A stretch of 64,000 nt of DNA, from assembly GCF_900104115.1 (NCBI RefSeq), contig NZ_FNJM01000013.1:23069-87068 (forward strand), in the 5' to 3' direction. Shown in pieces: positions 17,879 to 27,086 of this stretch; the stretch's first letter is position 1, and each line of letters begins with the position of its first letter. The notes under the pieces were generated by a model, which worked only from the letters and a program-made list of their open reading frames with translations, did not search any database and was not told the DNA's origin. The translations under genes and the position numbers were made by a program. Source of the DNA: Clostridium gasigenes. Lineage in GTDB: Bacteria > Bacillota > Clostridia > Clostridiales > Clostridiaceae.

Positions 17879-18760
17879 TTACTTAATATCTTGTTTATTA
17901 AATACTGCTATTCCACAACCTAAAGCTGCTACTAACGTAACTAAAGATATCATTATCGCTTTTATAACATCTGCACTATTTGCGCTAATAGCTGTTACAA
18001 TTGCCACATTATATAATAAAGTTAATTCATAAAGATTATCAAACCAATCAATTTTTCCATATAAAAACGATGTGAATAGTGGAATACCTACAAATATTGC
18101 TACACTTATTCCTATAGTTGCTCCATTACTCTTTACTAGTGTTGCAATCAACATTATAATTGCAACAACCGCTGAATTAACTATTACTGCTGCACCAAAT
18201 GTTTTTAACATACCCATTAATTGAATAATTTCAAAAGGTTCCCCCCAACCATTAATAATTATATTAATAATAGTTGCAAGTCCTACTGTTATAGCCATTA
18301 TTATAGTTGTTCCTACTGTAATTGCTATCCACTTTGAAATATAATAATGCGATCTTTTTTTCCCATATGCCAATATGTTTTTTATTGTTCCCTCTGAATA
18401 TTCCTTTGCAAGGAAAGCTGCTACTAAAACACCAATTAAAATTTCTATAGCCCCTACTCCAAATGCTGTATGGAACAATTCTATAGTAGTAATATTAAAC
18501 ATATCTTTAGCTCCACTTACGTGGAATCCTAGTTGACCTGGAGTGAAACTTGCTTCACTACTTGCGCCCCTAATTTGTTCTAACTGTATCATTTTTTGTT
18601 CTTGTGGTATATCTCCTAATGCCTTAAGCAAGAAGTCTTCTGTTATTATTGATGTCATTGCTATTACTATTATTGATAATATTATAGCTACAATACATAA
18701 TACCTTAAAAGTTTTATTTTTAAATAATTTAAATAACTCTGCTTTTATTAATCTATACAT
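17879..18760 (-). CDS. ABC-2 type transporter permease (bacitracin/lantibiotic exporter type)
   Basis: This 293-aa membrane protein begins MYRLIKAELFKLFKN, typical of ABC-2 permeases next to BcrA-like ATPases. It has six hydrophobic segments (about 17-38, 105-128, 150-172, 185-210, 217-236, 262-284) with one large extracytoplasmic loop after the first. The ATG at 18760 follows GGAGGTGG and overlaps the ATPase stop by 8 bp. The neighbouring two-component system suggests antimicrobial-peptide export or immunity; the substrate is unknown. Confidence 0.88.
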   Translation of the reverse strand: MYRLIKAELFKLFKNKTFKVLCIVAIILSIIVIAMTSIITEDFLLKALGDIPQEQKMIQLEQIRGASSEASFTPGQLGFHVSGAKDMFNITTIELFHTAFGVGAIEILIGVLVAAFLAKEYSEGTIKNILAYGKKRSHYYISKWIAITVGTTIIMAITVGLATIINIIINGWGEPFEIIQLMGMLKTFGAAVIVNSAVVAIIMLIATLVKSNGATIGISVAIFVGIPLFTSFLYGKIDWFDNLYELTLLYNVAIVTAISANSADVIKAIMISLVTLVAALGCGIAVFNKQDIK

Positions 18761-19682
18761 TTTTTCCACCTCCAACAATATCCATAAAGTACTCTTCTAA
18801 ATTTTCTCCTTTTAGCCCAATTCGGTCTACAATTACTCCATTTTTAGAAAGAAGCGTATTTATTTTACCAACATTATCTAGGTCACTATATATTTTCACT
18901 TTATTCTTATCTAAAACTTCATACGCTGTTATATTTAGTTTTTCCTCCATTAATGTTACTGCTCTTGGTGCATCATCAATTTCTAGTTCTATATATTGCC
19001 TACATTTTTCATTTAATTTTTCTGAAGATATTTCTTCAATTAACTTACCATGACTTATTATACCGTAACATGTAGCAAGTTCTGAAAGTTCTCCAAGTAT
19101 ATGACTTGATATTAATATTGTTACATCTTTTTCTTTATTCACTTTTTTTAGAAGTTCTCTTACTTCGATAATTCCCATAGGGTCTAATCCATTTATAGGT
19201 TCATCTAAAATAAGCAATCTTGGATTTCCAAGTAGCGCATTCGCTATTCCTAACCGTTGTCTCATTCCAAGTGAAAAGTTCTTAACTTTTTTCTTTTTTA
19301 TATTCACATCAGTTAATCCAACTAACTTTAAAACTTCTTCTATACATTCTTTTCCTGCAATATTTCTAACAAGCCTTGAAACTTCAAGATTCTCTCTTGC
19401 AGTCATGCCACCATAAAAACATGGTGTTTCTATTAAACTACCAACCATTGTTCTAGCATTATTTAACTCAGATTCAGTACTTCCTCCCAGTAGTTCTATA
19501 TCTCCACTTGTTTTGTGTATTAACCCTGTTATCATACGCATTAATGTAGTTTTCCCTGCACCATTTTGTCCTATGAATCCATATATATCACCTTTTTTTA
19601 TTGTTATATTTATAGAATCTACAGCCGCTTGAGTGCCATATTTTTTAGTTATTTTATTAGTTTTTAAAATTATTTCATTCAT
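18753..19682 (-). CDS. ABC transporter ATP-binding protein, BcrA-like
   Basis: This 309-aa ATPase has Walker A GQNGAGKTT (about 37), signature NFSLGMRQRLGIANALLG (about 137), Walker B LLILDEPINGLDP and H-loop ISSHILGEL. A C-terminal extension of about 90 residues after the ATPase core is typical of the BcrA/lantibiotic immunity subgroup. GGGGAGG precedes the ATG. It overlaps the permease gene, so they form the exporter. The upstream gene is the response regulator. Confidence 0.93.
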   Translation of the reverse strand: MNEIILKTNKITKKYGTQAAVDSINITIKKGDIYGFIGQNGAGKTTLMRMITGLIHKTSGDIELLGGSTESELNNARTMVGSLIETPCFYGGMTARENLEVSRLVRNIAGKECIEEVLKLVGLTDVNIKKKKVKNFSLGMRQRLGIANALLGNPRLLILDEPINGLDPMGIIEVRELLKKVNKEKDVTILISSHILGELSELATCYGIISHGKLIEEISSEKLNEKCRQYIELEIDDAPRAVTLMEEKLNITAYEVLDKNKVKIYSDLDNVGKINTLLSKNGVIVDRIGLKGENLEEYFMDIVGGGKNV

Positions 19683-19763
19683 TATTATTTCCTCCCCATT
19701 ACCTTATGCTCTTATTATATAAACTTAAGTATAAGATACCTTAAAGAAAACATTAAGAAAGTA

Positions 19764-19829
19764 TTAAGGCACTATAAAATAAATAATATCTCAATGATAC
19801 TAGTCTATTATTTATTTTATAATGCCTGA
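19764..19829. repeat. Dispersed palindromic element, copy 7
   Basis: TAAGGCACTATAAAATAAAT pairs with ATTTATTTTATAATGCCT; a well-preserved copy between the response regulator and ABC genes, immediately beside copy 8. Confidence 0.92.
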
Positions 19830-19844
19830 GTTCAAACCTATCAA

Positions 19845-19908
19845 TTTAGGCATATTAAAAAGAACATCATCTTAAGTACCTTGATTAATTATTTTTTCAA
19901 GTGCCTTA
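19845..19908. repeat. Dispersed palindromic element, copy 8
   Basis: It runs from TTTAGGCATATTAAAAAG to TTTTTTCAAGTGCCTTA. It lies 15 bp from copy 7, giving a tandem pair, and ends 30 bp before the response regulator stop codon. Confidence 0.8.
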
Positions 19909-19938
19909 GTCTGATATTTTTTTGAATATGTCTTATTT

Positions 19939-20628
19939 CTACTCTTTAAGTTTAAATCCTATTCCCCAAACTGTCTTAATATAGTAAGACCCTCTATCTG
20001 CTTTGCTTAGCTTTGATCTTAAGTTACTAATATGTACATTAACTGTATTATCATCACCTAAAAATTCATTTTCCCACACAGTCTCAAATAGATTTTCTCT
20101 TGTAAATACCTTATTAGGGTTGCTTATTAACAATTGTAAAATTGAAAACTCCCTTACAGTTAAAGCTATTTCTTCTTTATTTATAAATACTCTTCTTGAT
20201 TCTGAATCTAATATTATATTTTTATACTTCAATTTATTATCTTTACTTTTACTTTGTGAAAATTCTTTATATCTTCTTAATTGAGCCTCTACTCTAGCTA
20301 TTACCTCTTTAATGTCAAAAGGCTTATTTATAAAATCATCTGCACCAAGTTTTAGCACATTTATTTTATCCTCTTGCCCAGTCTTTGCTGATATAACTAT
20401 TATAGGCATAACTTTTATTTTTCTTATTTCTTCTATAAGTTCTTCCCCTGTAACACCTGGCAACATTAAATCTAATATTATAAGATCATAATCATATTGT
20501 TCTATGCACATTTTCGCCTCAGTACCAGAGTATGCACTTCTAACGGCATGTCCTTCTTTTTTTAAAATGTTGCATAGCAATCCATTAATATCTGAATCAT
20601 CTTCTACCACTAAAATATTATTATCCAT
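19939..20628 (-). CDS. OmpR-family response regulator
   Basis: This 229-aa protein has a receiver domain with acidic pocket VVEDDSD, phospho-Asp in LIILDLMLPG (about 53), Thr/Ser and Lys positions in VISAKT and DFINKPF, and a C-terminal winged helix (about 130-229, TVREFSILQLLISNPNKVF, TVNVHISNLRSKL). The ribosome site is weak (GGTG). It follows a small membrane protein by 14 bp and precedes an ABC exporter and a histidine kinase, so it likely controls those transporter genes. Confidence 0.93.
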   Translation of the reverse strand: MDNNILVVEDDSDINGLLCNILKKEGHAVRSAYSGTEAKMCIEQYDYDLIILDLMLPGVTGEELIEEIRKIKVMPIIVISAKTGQEDKINVLKLGADDFINKPFDIKEVIARVEAQLRRYKEFSQSKSKDNKLKYKNIILDSESRRVFINKEEIALTVREFSILQLLISNPNKVFTRENLFETVWENEFLGDDNTVNVHISNLRSKLSKADRGSYYIKTVWGIGFKLKE

Positions 20629-20642
20629 ATTTATTCACCAAC

Positions 20643-20858
20643 TTATCTATTTTTTTGTTTTTTCCATTTCACATAAGTATAAATACATGCCAATATATAA
20701 AGTAAAGCAGATGCCACTATTATAATAGTTTTTAAATTAAGTCTATTATCATAGTCCTCAAATACACGCATTAAATTTATTATATTAACTGGTAATAAAG
20801 CCAGCAAGATTATAAAATCATTTTTACAACTTTTATTTTTAGTATCGTTAGCTCTCAT
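20643..20858 (-). CDS. Small two-helix membrane protein of unknown function
   Basis: This 71-aa protein has two hydrophobic segments (about 16-34 and 45-62) and a basic C terminus (KWKKQKNR). GGAGGG lies seven bases before the ATG at 20858; the longer frame starts at a GTG within the ribosome site. It is the first gene of the response regulator cluster, 14 bp upstream. I do not recognise the family. Its position suggests an accessory role in sensing or resistance, which is inference. Confidence 0.72.
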   Translation of the reverse strand: MRANDTKNKSCKNDFIILLALLPVNIINLMRVFEDYDNRLNLKTIIIVASALLYILACIYTYVKWKKQKNR

Positions 20859-20985
20859 AGAACCCTCCACTTTTTAAGAAAGTATTAAATTTTAGTTATA
20901 CTTTCTCAGTAATTATATCATTTTTTTGAATAAAATGTATATTCAAAGCATATTATCTTGTTATTTTTTTATTTATAAATAAAGA

Positions 20986-21020
20986 AAATCCACTGAAATT
21001 ATTTTAATTTCAGTGGATTT
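20986..21020 (-). terminator. Terminator of the ECF sigma/anti-sigma operon
   Basis: AAATCCACTGAAATT pairs perfectly over 15 bp with AATTTCAGTGGATTT directly after the anti-sigma gene. Confidence 0.88.
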
Positions 21021-21027
21021 ATATCTT

Positions 21028-22419
21028 TTATTTAAGTATTAATTTTTCTTCTTCTTCAAATCTCAAACCATGTTTATTAATCAACATATCTTTCATATCT
21101 ACCTTTACTTTACCCTCAATACTATCCTCAAATTCAATAATATATCCTTCCCTATTTTCTCTTATTAACTCTGGAAATTGATAATTTTTATTATTGTCAT
21201 CACAAATAAATGTATCATTTGCTACTCTTAAAATATCGTTCCTTTCATCACCATCTATATATATTTTTATTTTTCCATCTTTTCTTTCTACATTTGTTAT
21301 ATTTACTTTATTTCCATCTTGAGATATTAACTCACTAATATATTCAACATTATCTTTTATTTTTTTAGGCGATGATTCTTTTGCTATCCTTTCTTTTTCC
21401 ATATGCTCTACAAAAAGTTTGTTTTTAACTTCTGTTTCTTCTTCTGTCATAGTTGGAACTGATACCCATTCACTATTAACTAAAGTACTTTTAACTCCCC
21501 CACCGAATACTACAGCTCCATCTTCATTTTTATATTCAATAGCTGAGATATTTTTTGCATTTTTAATATCATCATATACTACATCTGGACAACTAAGATA
21601 TGCTATCTCTCCATCACTCGAAAATGAACCATTTCTATAAATTTTATCATCTATCTTTAATAAAATACCTTTACTACCGTCACCCCCTTCAATTTTACAG
21701 TTCTCAACCTTTAGGAATGTACCTAAACTAGTACCTTCTAGTTCAACTACTTTATATTCTCCATTATTTGATTCCATAGTTACTTCTTTTTTAATATTAT
21801 TTTTATAAGAATCAGTAAAATCTACATTTAGTTCTATTGATTGATTGATTTTATAAGTTTCACTAAACATATTTAATTTCACTGTTCCAGCAGATGGAAA
21901 TCCTTCAATTGAACTCAATTCTATAACTTCAACATATTTTTTTTTATCTATGTTATAAGCACTTCCACCTGATCCTACACTAATACCATTTACTGATCCA
22001 ATCATATGAATAAGACTTGAAGGATTTTTGAAAATTTCATTTTCAGATTCTACTTTAACACTAATCCTTATAACTCGCTCTGATGCTGCAATATTATCTA
22101 CTGTGACTTTAATACCATTTTCCTCAACTGACTCACCAACATATTTTGTCACTGGCAAATACTTTTCACTAAACCCCATTTTTTGATACATAGAATTTAT
22201 TATAGGTATATTTTGTGCAACTGCTGGTTGTGAAATAATCCCTAATGTCATTATAAATGTTAATGATGCTGCTATAGCCAAAGTTTTTCGTTTTTTTCTC
22301 TTTCTTCTTATTATTTCTACTCTTAATGTTTTCTTCATTTTAGCTTTCTTTATATCATTCATTTCTACTTCAATATTTTTATAATCATCTAAATTTATAT
22401 TTTCAAACTCTTTACTCAT
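21028..22419 (-). CDS. DUF4179-type membrane anti-sigma factor
   Basis: This 463-aa protein has a cytoplasmic N-terminal region (about 1-45, very basic at RRKRKKRK), one membrane helix (about 46-65, TLAIAASLTFIMTLGII) and a large extracytoplasmic beta-rich domain beginning with QNIPIINSMYQKMGF, typical of DUF4179 proteins paired with ECF sigma factors. GGAGAGGA precedes the ATG, which lies one base after the sigma stop codon, so the two are coupled. It probably holds the sigma factor at the membrane until a signal arrives. The signal is unknown. Confidence 0.88.
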   Translation of the reverse strand: MSKEFENINLDDYKNIEVEMNDIKKAKMKKTLRVEIIRRKRKKRKTLAIAASLTFIMTLGIISQPAVAQNIPIINSMYQKMGFSEKYLPVTKYVGESVEENGIKVTVDNIAASERVIRISVKVESENEIFKNPSSLIHMIGSVNGISVGSGGSAYNIDKKKYVEVIELSSIEGFPSAGTVKLNMFSETYKINQSIELNVDFTDSYKNNIKKEVTMESNNGEYKVVELEGTSLGTFLKVENCKIEGGDGSKGILLKIDDKIYRNGSFSSDGEIAYLSCPDVVYDDIKNAKNISAIEYKNEDGAVVFGGGVKSTLVNSEWVSVPTMTEEETEVKNKLFVEHMEKERIAKESSPKKIKDNVEYISELISQDGNKVNITNVERKDGKIKIYIDGDERNDILRVANDTFICDDNNKNYQFPELIRENREGYIIEFEDSIEGKVKVDMKDMLINKHGLRFEEEEKLILK

Positions 22420-22420
22420 A

Positions 22421-22960
22421 CTATCCTCTCCTTTCTAATGCGCATATTAATTTTTTCTTTCCCCGGCTTAACCTATTACTAACTGCTGTTTCACTTATTC
22501 CTAGTTCTTTGCTTATTTCATTTACCTTTTGATTTTTAAATATTCTTCTAACAATTACGTCTTTACTTTTATTATCTAAATTATTTATTTCTGAATGAAT
22601 TACATCCATAGCTATGATGTCTTCTACCTCATCAGCTACATCTCTAATATTAATGCTAATTTCATCATCTAAACACACATTTTTACTATGCTTTTTTTCT
22701 TTCCGAATTATATCTATTGCATGCCTTTTTGTAATAACTACAAGCCATTTAGGAAACATATTTATATCTCCTTTAAATGATTTAATATTATCCCAAGCTC
22801 TTAACATTACATCATTTGTACATTCTTCACTAAGATCTAAATTATTTAATACACTGTAACTTACCTTTAATACAAGTTGTGAATAATTATCCACTAAATA
22901 ATCTAAGGCTATCAAGTCCTTTTTCCTAAGCCTTATAATAAAGTTATCCTTATTAACCAT
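22421..22960 (-). CDS. ECF-family RNA polymerase sigma factor
   Basis: This 179-aa sigma-70 family protein has region 2 (about 10-80: YSVLNNLDLSEECTNDVMLR, then AWDNIKSF and WLVVITKRHAIDIIRKEKK) and region 4 (about 120-175: VIVRRIFKNQKVNEISKELG, ISETAVSNRLSRGKKKL). It has no regions 1 or 3, as expected for ECF factors. GGGGAGAGAGG precedes the ATG. It is co-transcribed with its anti-sigma factor. A perfect 14-bp palindrome lies just upstream of the ribosome site. Confidence 0.94.
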   Translation of the reverse strand: MVNKDNFIIRLRKKDLIALDYLVDNYSQLVLKVSYSVLNNLDLSEECTNDVMLRAWDNIKSFKGDINMFPKWLVVITKRHAIDIIRKEKKHSKNVCLDDEISINIRDVADEVEDIIAMDVIHSEINNLDNKSKDVIVRRIFKNQKVNEISKELGISETAVSNRLSRGKKKLICALERRG

Positions 22961-22980
22961 GTCCTCTCTCCCCTTCTCTT

Positions 22981-22994
22981 TGAAAGTACTTTCA
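22981..22994. promoter_or_regulatory. Perfect 14-bp palindrome in the ECF sigma leader
   Basis: TGAAAGTACTTTCA lies 20 bp upstream of the sigma factor start, between the ribosome site and any promoter. It could be an operator, but such a short AT-rich palindrome may be chance. Confidence 0.45.
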
Positions 22995-23027
22995 TCTATA
23001 TAAACGTATTTAATGCTCTAATCTCTC

Positions 23028-23092
23028 TTAGGCATCGTAAAAGAAATAACAGCCAAGTATTCTTGTTTGTTATTTCTTTTACGATGCCTTAA
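23028..23092. repeat. Dispersed palindromic element, copy 9 (near-perfect)
   Basis: A 22-bp perfect inverted repeat begins AGGCATCGTAAAAGAAATAA and closes with the reverse complement, around a 19-bp centre. It is the best-paired member and lies upstream of the ECF sigma gene. Confidence 0.93.
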
Positions 23093-23114
23093 TATTTTAC
23101 TATAAACTAGAAAA

Positions 23115-23140
23115 GACGCCTTATAATATTATAAGGCGTC
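23115..23140 (-). terminator. Terminator of gpmI
   Basis: A 26-bp perfect palindrome (half-site GACGCCTTATAAT) followed on the minus strand by TTTT, eight bases after the gpmI stop codon. Confidence 0.88.
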
Positions 23141-23147
23141 CTATTAA

Positions 23148-24686
23148 TTATTTATTTACTACTAAGCTTGTTCCTGTCATTTCTTTTGGAACTTCAAGTC
23201 CCATTTCTACTAACATTGTTGGAGCAATATCAGCAAGTTTTCCGGTTTGCAATGTTTTACCTTCTGTGTGGTTTGAAACCCATACAAATGGTACTGGCTC
23301 TGTAGTATGTGCTGTAAATGGCTTTCCTGTTGAGAAATCTATCATCATTTCAGCATTTCCATGATCAGCAGTTATAAATACTGATCCATCTTTTTCTAAT
23401 ACTTTAGCTACAACTTTTCCAAGACATGTGTCAACAGTTTCTATTGCTTTAACAGCAGCTTCTATAACACCTGTATGACCTACCATATCTGGGTTAGCAA
23501 AGTTTAATATAATCATATCGTACTTATCAGAATCTAATCTATTTATTAATTCATCAGTTACTTCAAAAGCACTCATTTCTGGCTTAAGGTCATAAGTTGC
23601 AACCTTAGGTGATGCAATTAACGCTCTATCTTCACCCTTATTTGGCGCTTCAACTCCACCGTTAAAGAAGAAAGTAACATGAGCATATTTTTCAGTTTCT
23701 GCTATTCTTAATTGATTTAATCCCTTACTTGCAACATATTGTCCTAAAGTGTTTTCGAAGCTATTTGGTGTATAAGCAACTGTAACACCTTTTAATGTGC
23801 TATCATATTGAGTCATTGTTACAAATGTAAGGTTTAATTTTTCTCTCTTGAAGCCTTCAAATGTACTATCATTTATAGCTCTAGTTATTTCTCTTGCTCT
23901 GTCTGGTCTAAAGTTAAAGAATATTACTGAATCTCCAGTCTTTATTGTTGCAACTGGTCTTCCATCTTCTTCTATAACACATGGTAAGATAAATTCATCA
24001 CTTTTATTATCGTGATATGATTTTTCCATACATTCAATAGCATTGTTAGCTGTTTCACCAGTTCCAAGTACCATTGCATTGTAAGCAAGTTCAACTCTTT
24101 CCCATCTGTTATCTCTATCCATAGCATAGTATCTACCGTTAATAGTAGCAATTTTACCTACACCAATTTCTTGCATATAAGATTCTAAACTCGCTATAAA
24201 ATCTTTACCAGATCCTGGAGCTACATCTCTACCATCCATAAAGCAATGTACAAATACCTTGCTTAGACCAGCATCTTTAGCTAATTTTAATAGACCTTTT
24301 AAGTGATCTATATGTGAGTGAACTCCACCATCTGATAATAAACCCATTAAGTGAAGAGCTGAATTATTTTTCTTAGCACTGTCTACAGCTAAGTTCAATG
24401 ATTCATTTGTGAAGAATCCACCATCTTTTATTTCCTTTGTGATTCTTGTTAACTCTTGATATATAACTCTTCCTGCACCTATATTTAAGTGACCTACTTC
24501 TGAATTACCCATTTGACCTTCTGGTAATCCAACTTCAAGCCCACTTGCTCTTAATTGTGTATGTGGATATTTTGCCATTAATTTATCAAAATTTGGTTTA
24601 TTTGCTGTTTCAACAGCATTTCCTTCTGATTTTGGAGCTATTCCAAATCCATCTAGTATCATTAACATTACAGGTTTCTTCGCCAT
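23148..24686 (-). CDS. gpmI: 2,3-bisphosphoglycerate-independent phosphoglycerate mutase
   Basis: This 512-aa Mn-dependent enzyme interconverts 3- and 2-phosphoglycerate. It has the alkaline phosphatase-like fold: MLMILDGFG (first metal ligand), the phospho-Ser in QMGNSEVGHLNIGAG (about 62), HCFMDGRDVAPGSG, FNFRPDRAREI, NFANPDMVGHTG and FITADHGNAEMM near the C terminus. Length is normal. ATG at 24686 follows TTGGAGG. The gene stands apart from the gap-pgk-tpiA group. Confidence 0.97.
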   Translation of the reverse strand: MAKKPVMLMILDGFGIAPKSEGNAVETANKPNFDKLMAKYPHTQLRASGLEVGLPEGQMGNSEVGHLNIGAGRVIYQELTRITKEIKDGGFFTNESLNLAVDSAKKNNSALHLMGLLSDGGVHSHIDHLKGLLKLAKDAGLSKVFVHCFMDGRDVAPGSGKDFIASLESYMQEIGVGKIATINGRYYAMDRDNRWERVELAYNAMVLGTGETANNAIECMEKSYHDNKSDEFILPCVIEEDGRPVATIKTGDSVIFFNFRPDRAREITRAINDSTFEGFKREKLNLTFVTMTQYDSTLKGVTVAYTPNSFENTLGQYVASKGLNQLRIAETEKYAHVTFFFNGGVEAPNKGEDRALIASPKVATYDLKPEMSAFEVTDELINRLDSDKYDMIILNFANPDMVGHTGVIEAAVKAIETVDTCLGKVVAKVLEKDGSVFITADHGNAEMMIDFSTGKPFTAHTTEPVPFVWVSNHTEGKTLQTGKLADIAPTMLVEMGLEVPKEMTGTSLVVNK

Positions 24687-24798
24687 AATTTTCCTCCAAG
24701 TCATCTATATTTTATTCTTAATAATCTATAGTATTTTTTTTATTAATTCTGATTTTATTATACTATAATTATACTTCTTAAACAACTAAGGGCGCTTT

Positions 24799-25452
24799 TT
24801 ATTTTGCCTTATTTGTCATATTAGCAGGATTTCTTGTTTGTATCCAAACTGTTCCTGGACCAGAAAATTTACAAATAAAACCTTCACCACCAACTATTGA
24901 GCCAAAAAGTCCTGATGCTAATTCTACACTATATTTCATATTACTATCCCATAAAACTAAGTGGTTTGAATCTACTATGTAAACTTCCAAAGGCTCAATT
25001 TCTTTTTTATGAATTGCTCCATAAGAACTTATAAATAATTCGCCTTTTCCTGAGGCCTCCATTTGTATTAATCCTTCTCCTGAAAACATCCCACTAACTC
25101 CACCTGATTTAGTATTTACATCTATTCCTGAAGTTGAAGCTAAAAAACTTGATTTGCCTAATCTATATTTTTTACTTCCATCCATCTCAACCTTTTCTAT
25201 ATCTCCTAAAAATTGAGGTGCTAACAATAATTCTCCATTTCCTTTTGCTTTGAATTCTTGAATAAACATTGATTCACCAGAAAACATTCTTCCAAGAGTT
25301 TTTCCAAGCCCACCAGTTTTAGCCTTCATTTCAAAAACATCACTCATTGAAACCATTGCTCCAGCTTCTACAATATATCTTTCACCTGTCTCTGCCTTAA
25401 TTTTTAATACCTTATTAGTATTTCCGTATAGCAATTCAAATTTTTCACTCAT
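24799..25452 (-). CDS. AIM24/TIGR00266-family protein
   Basis: This 217-aa protein has the AIM24 fold: a series of beta strands and Gly-rich turns such as VEAGAMVSMSD, GGLGKTLGRMFSGES, LAPQFLGDIEKVEM, GGVSGMFSGEGLI, and the C-terminal GEGFICKFSGPGTVWIQTRN. The ribosome site is TTGGGGG. It is a single gene with a promoter at 25484-25512. The family is widespread and named after a mitochondrial biogenesis protein, but its bacterial function is not established. Confidence 0.88.
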   Translation of the reverse strand: MSEKFELLYGNTNKVLKIKAETGERYIVEAGAMVSMSDVFEMKAKTGGLGKTLGRMFSGESMFIQEFKAKGNGELLLAPQFLGDIEKVEMDGSKKYRLGKSSFLASTSGIDVNTKSGGVSGMFSGEGLIQMEASGKGELFISSYGAIHKKEIEPLEVYIVDSNHLVLWDSNMKYSVELASGLFGSIVGGEGFICKFSGPGTVWIQTRNPANMTNKAK

Positions 25453-25483
25453 TTTAAAACCCCCAAAATTTTATTATATACCT

Positions 25484-25512
25484 ATACTACATTTTTTAAC
25501 TACCCTTGTAAA
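25484..25512 (-). promoter_or_regulatory. Candidate promoter of the AIM24-family gene
   Basis: On the minus strand TTTACA (25512-25507) and TAGTAT (25489-25484) are 17 bp apart, 32 bp upstream of the start. Confidence 0.6.
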
Positions 25513-25554
25513 GAGTTATGTTCTACTACTTTCAAAATATTATCTAACAGATTC

Positions 25555-25634
25555 TTAAGTATCTTCCAAAAAAATAATAGACCAATTCGCTAGTCTATTT
25601 TGCGACTTGATCTATTACTTTTTTAAGTTCCTTA
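25555..25634. repeat. Dispersed palindromic element, copy 10 (extended)
   Basis: TTAAGTATCTTCCAAAAAAA and an AATAGACCA/TAGTCTATT core are followed by a second right end (TTTTTTAAGTTCCTTA). It ends exactly at the base before the downstream histidine kinase stop codon. It may be two fused copies. Confidence 0.82.
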
Positions 25635-27086
25635 TTAAAAATTTATAATAAATGAAACCTGATTTTTATTTGATTCAATGCTATAATTTATATTTTCATG
25701 TTTATCTAATATTGTTTTCACTATATATAAACCAAGCCCTGTATTGCCATCTTTTCTATTTCTCGACTTATCTGCTCTATAGAAAGCTTTGAAAATTTCT
25801 CCCTTATCTACTTCTTCTATTTCTACCCCTGTATTTTTTACCACTAATTTTGAATTACTTAACTCTACAAAAATATTTTCCTTTGAAGGCGAATGTGAAA
25901 TAGCATTTTTTATTACATTTCCTATAACTTTTTTTAATAATAATCTATCTCCATCTATCCATATTTCTTCTGTAATTTCTTCTTGTAACTTTAAATTTTT
26001 TCTTTCAATAAAGAAATAGTTTTCTCGTAATATCTCTTTTAGTAACTTTGAAATATTAATTTTTTCTATATTTAATTTAAAATCATCTTTATCTCTTTTT
26101 GAAATATCTAAAAGTTCATTTACTAAAGCCCTCATTTTTTCAACTACTGCATAGCTTTCCTTTAGATATTTATCTCTATCCTTGTACTTTCCTATATTAT
26201 AACTCATACCTTCTATTTGACCACTTATTATTGTTATAGGAGATTTTAATTCATGAGAAATAGTTGCAATAAATTCTCTTCTTTCCTTTTCTATTTCTCT
26301 TTCCTTTTCAATCTCTATTTTCAATTTTCTATTTACCATATCAAGTTCATTAAAGGTTTTATCAAGTTTTCTATTCATAACATTTAAACTATTTGCAAGC
26401 TCTCCAATTTCATCTTTCCCCATTAAAGGTAACTTCTTTGTAAAATCTAAAGCAGCCATCTCTTCCGCAGCTTCCTTTATTTTTATTAAAGGATCACTAA
26501 TTCTTTTAGAATAAAACATTGATATTGTTACTGCAACTACTACAATTGTTAAAAATGCAAAAGGGAAAAATAATTTCACAATTATCTCTGCCTCATTAAT
26601 AGCTTTAATAGGTGCATGAGTTAATATAATACATTCTTTATCTATTTGTTTAAAATAAAATTTATTTTCTAATGTTAAATTTTCTATAGGAGTGCCACCT
26701 CTTTTTTCATAAAAACTATTTGGCAATCTTTTTTCACTTGGCACTTTATTATCTAACACTCTTATTATCTTTTTATTCATATCAGTTTTGAAAGTTGAAT
26801 AAACCCATTCATCATCTGCTGTCATTATATTTATCATTAAGTTATTTTGAAAACTAAATTCATCTACAACTGTATTTATATCATCAACAGTATTATTCTC
26901 TAATTTATTTATAAATTCACTAATATTTTTATTTAATAGGTCAACCTTATAATTATAATAAAGCCTTGGTAGGAAAATTGACATACTTAAATACAATACT
27001 GAAAAAGCTATAACTATTACTATAGATGAGAATAAAAATGTTTTCTTTTTTATCCCAAGATTATTCCACTTACTTTTTAAGTCCAT
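25635..27086 (-). CDS. Sensor histidine kinase with extracytoplasmic sensor and HAMP
   Basis: This 483-aa kinase has two membrane helices (about 16-38 and 172-193), an extracytoplasmic domain of about 130 residues between them, HAMP (about 193-250), HisKA with ISHELKSPITIISG (phospho-His about 276) and an HATPase domain (GNVIKNAISHSP, NTGLGLYIVKTI). AAAGGGGATAGG precedes the ATG, which overlaps the response regulator gene by 17 bp. It belongs to the MacB-like transporter operon. Confidence 0.94.
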   Translation of the reverse strand: MDLKSKWNNLGIKKKTFLFSSIVIVIAFSVLYLSMSIFLPRLYYNYKVDLLNKNISEFINKLENNTVDDINTVVDEFSFQNNLMINIMTADDEWVYSTFKTDMNKKIIRVLDNKVPSEKRLPNSFYEKRGGTPIENLTLENKFYFKQIDKECIILTHAPIKAINEAEIIVKLFFPFAFLTIVVVAVTISMFYSKRISDPLIKIKEAAEEMAALDFTKKLPLMGKDEIGELANSLNVMNRKLDKTFNELDMVNRKLKIEIEKEREIEKERREFIATISHELKSPITIISGQIEGMSYNIGKYKDRDKYLKESYAVVEKMRALVNELLDISKRDKDDFKLNIEKINISKLLKEILRENYFFIERKNLKLQEEITEEIWIDGDRLLLKKVIGNVIKNAISHSPSKENIFVELSNSKLVVKNTGVEIEEVDKGEIFKAFYRADKSRNRKDGNTGLGLYIVKTILDKHENINYSIESNKNQVSFIINF

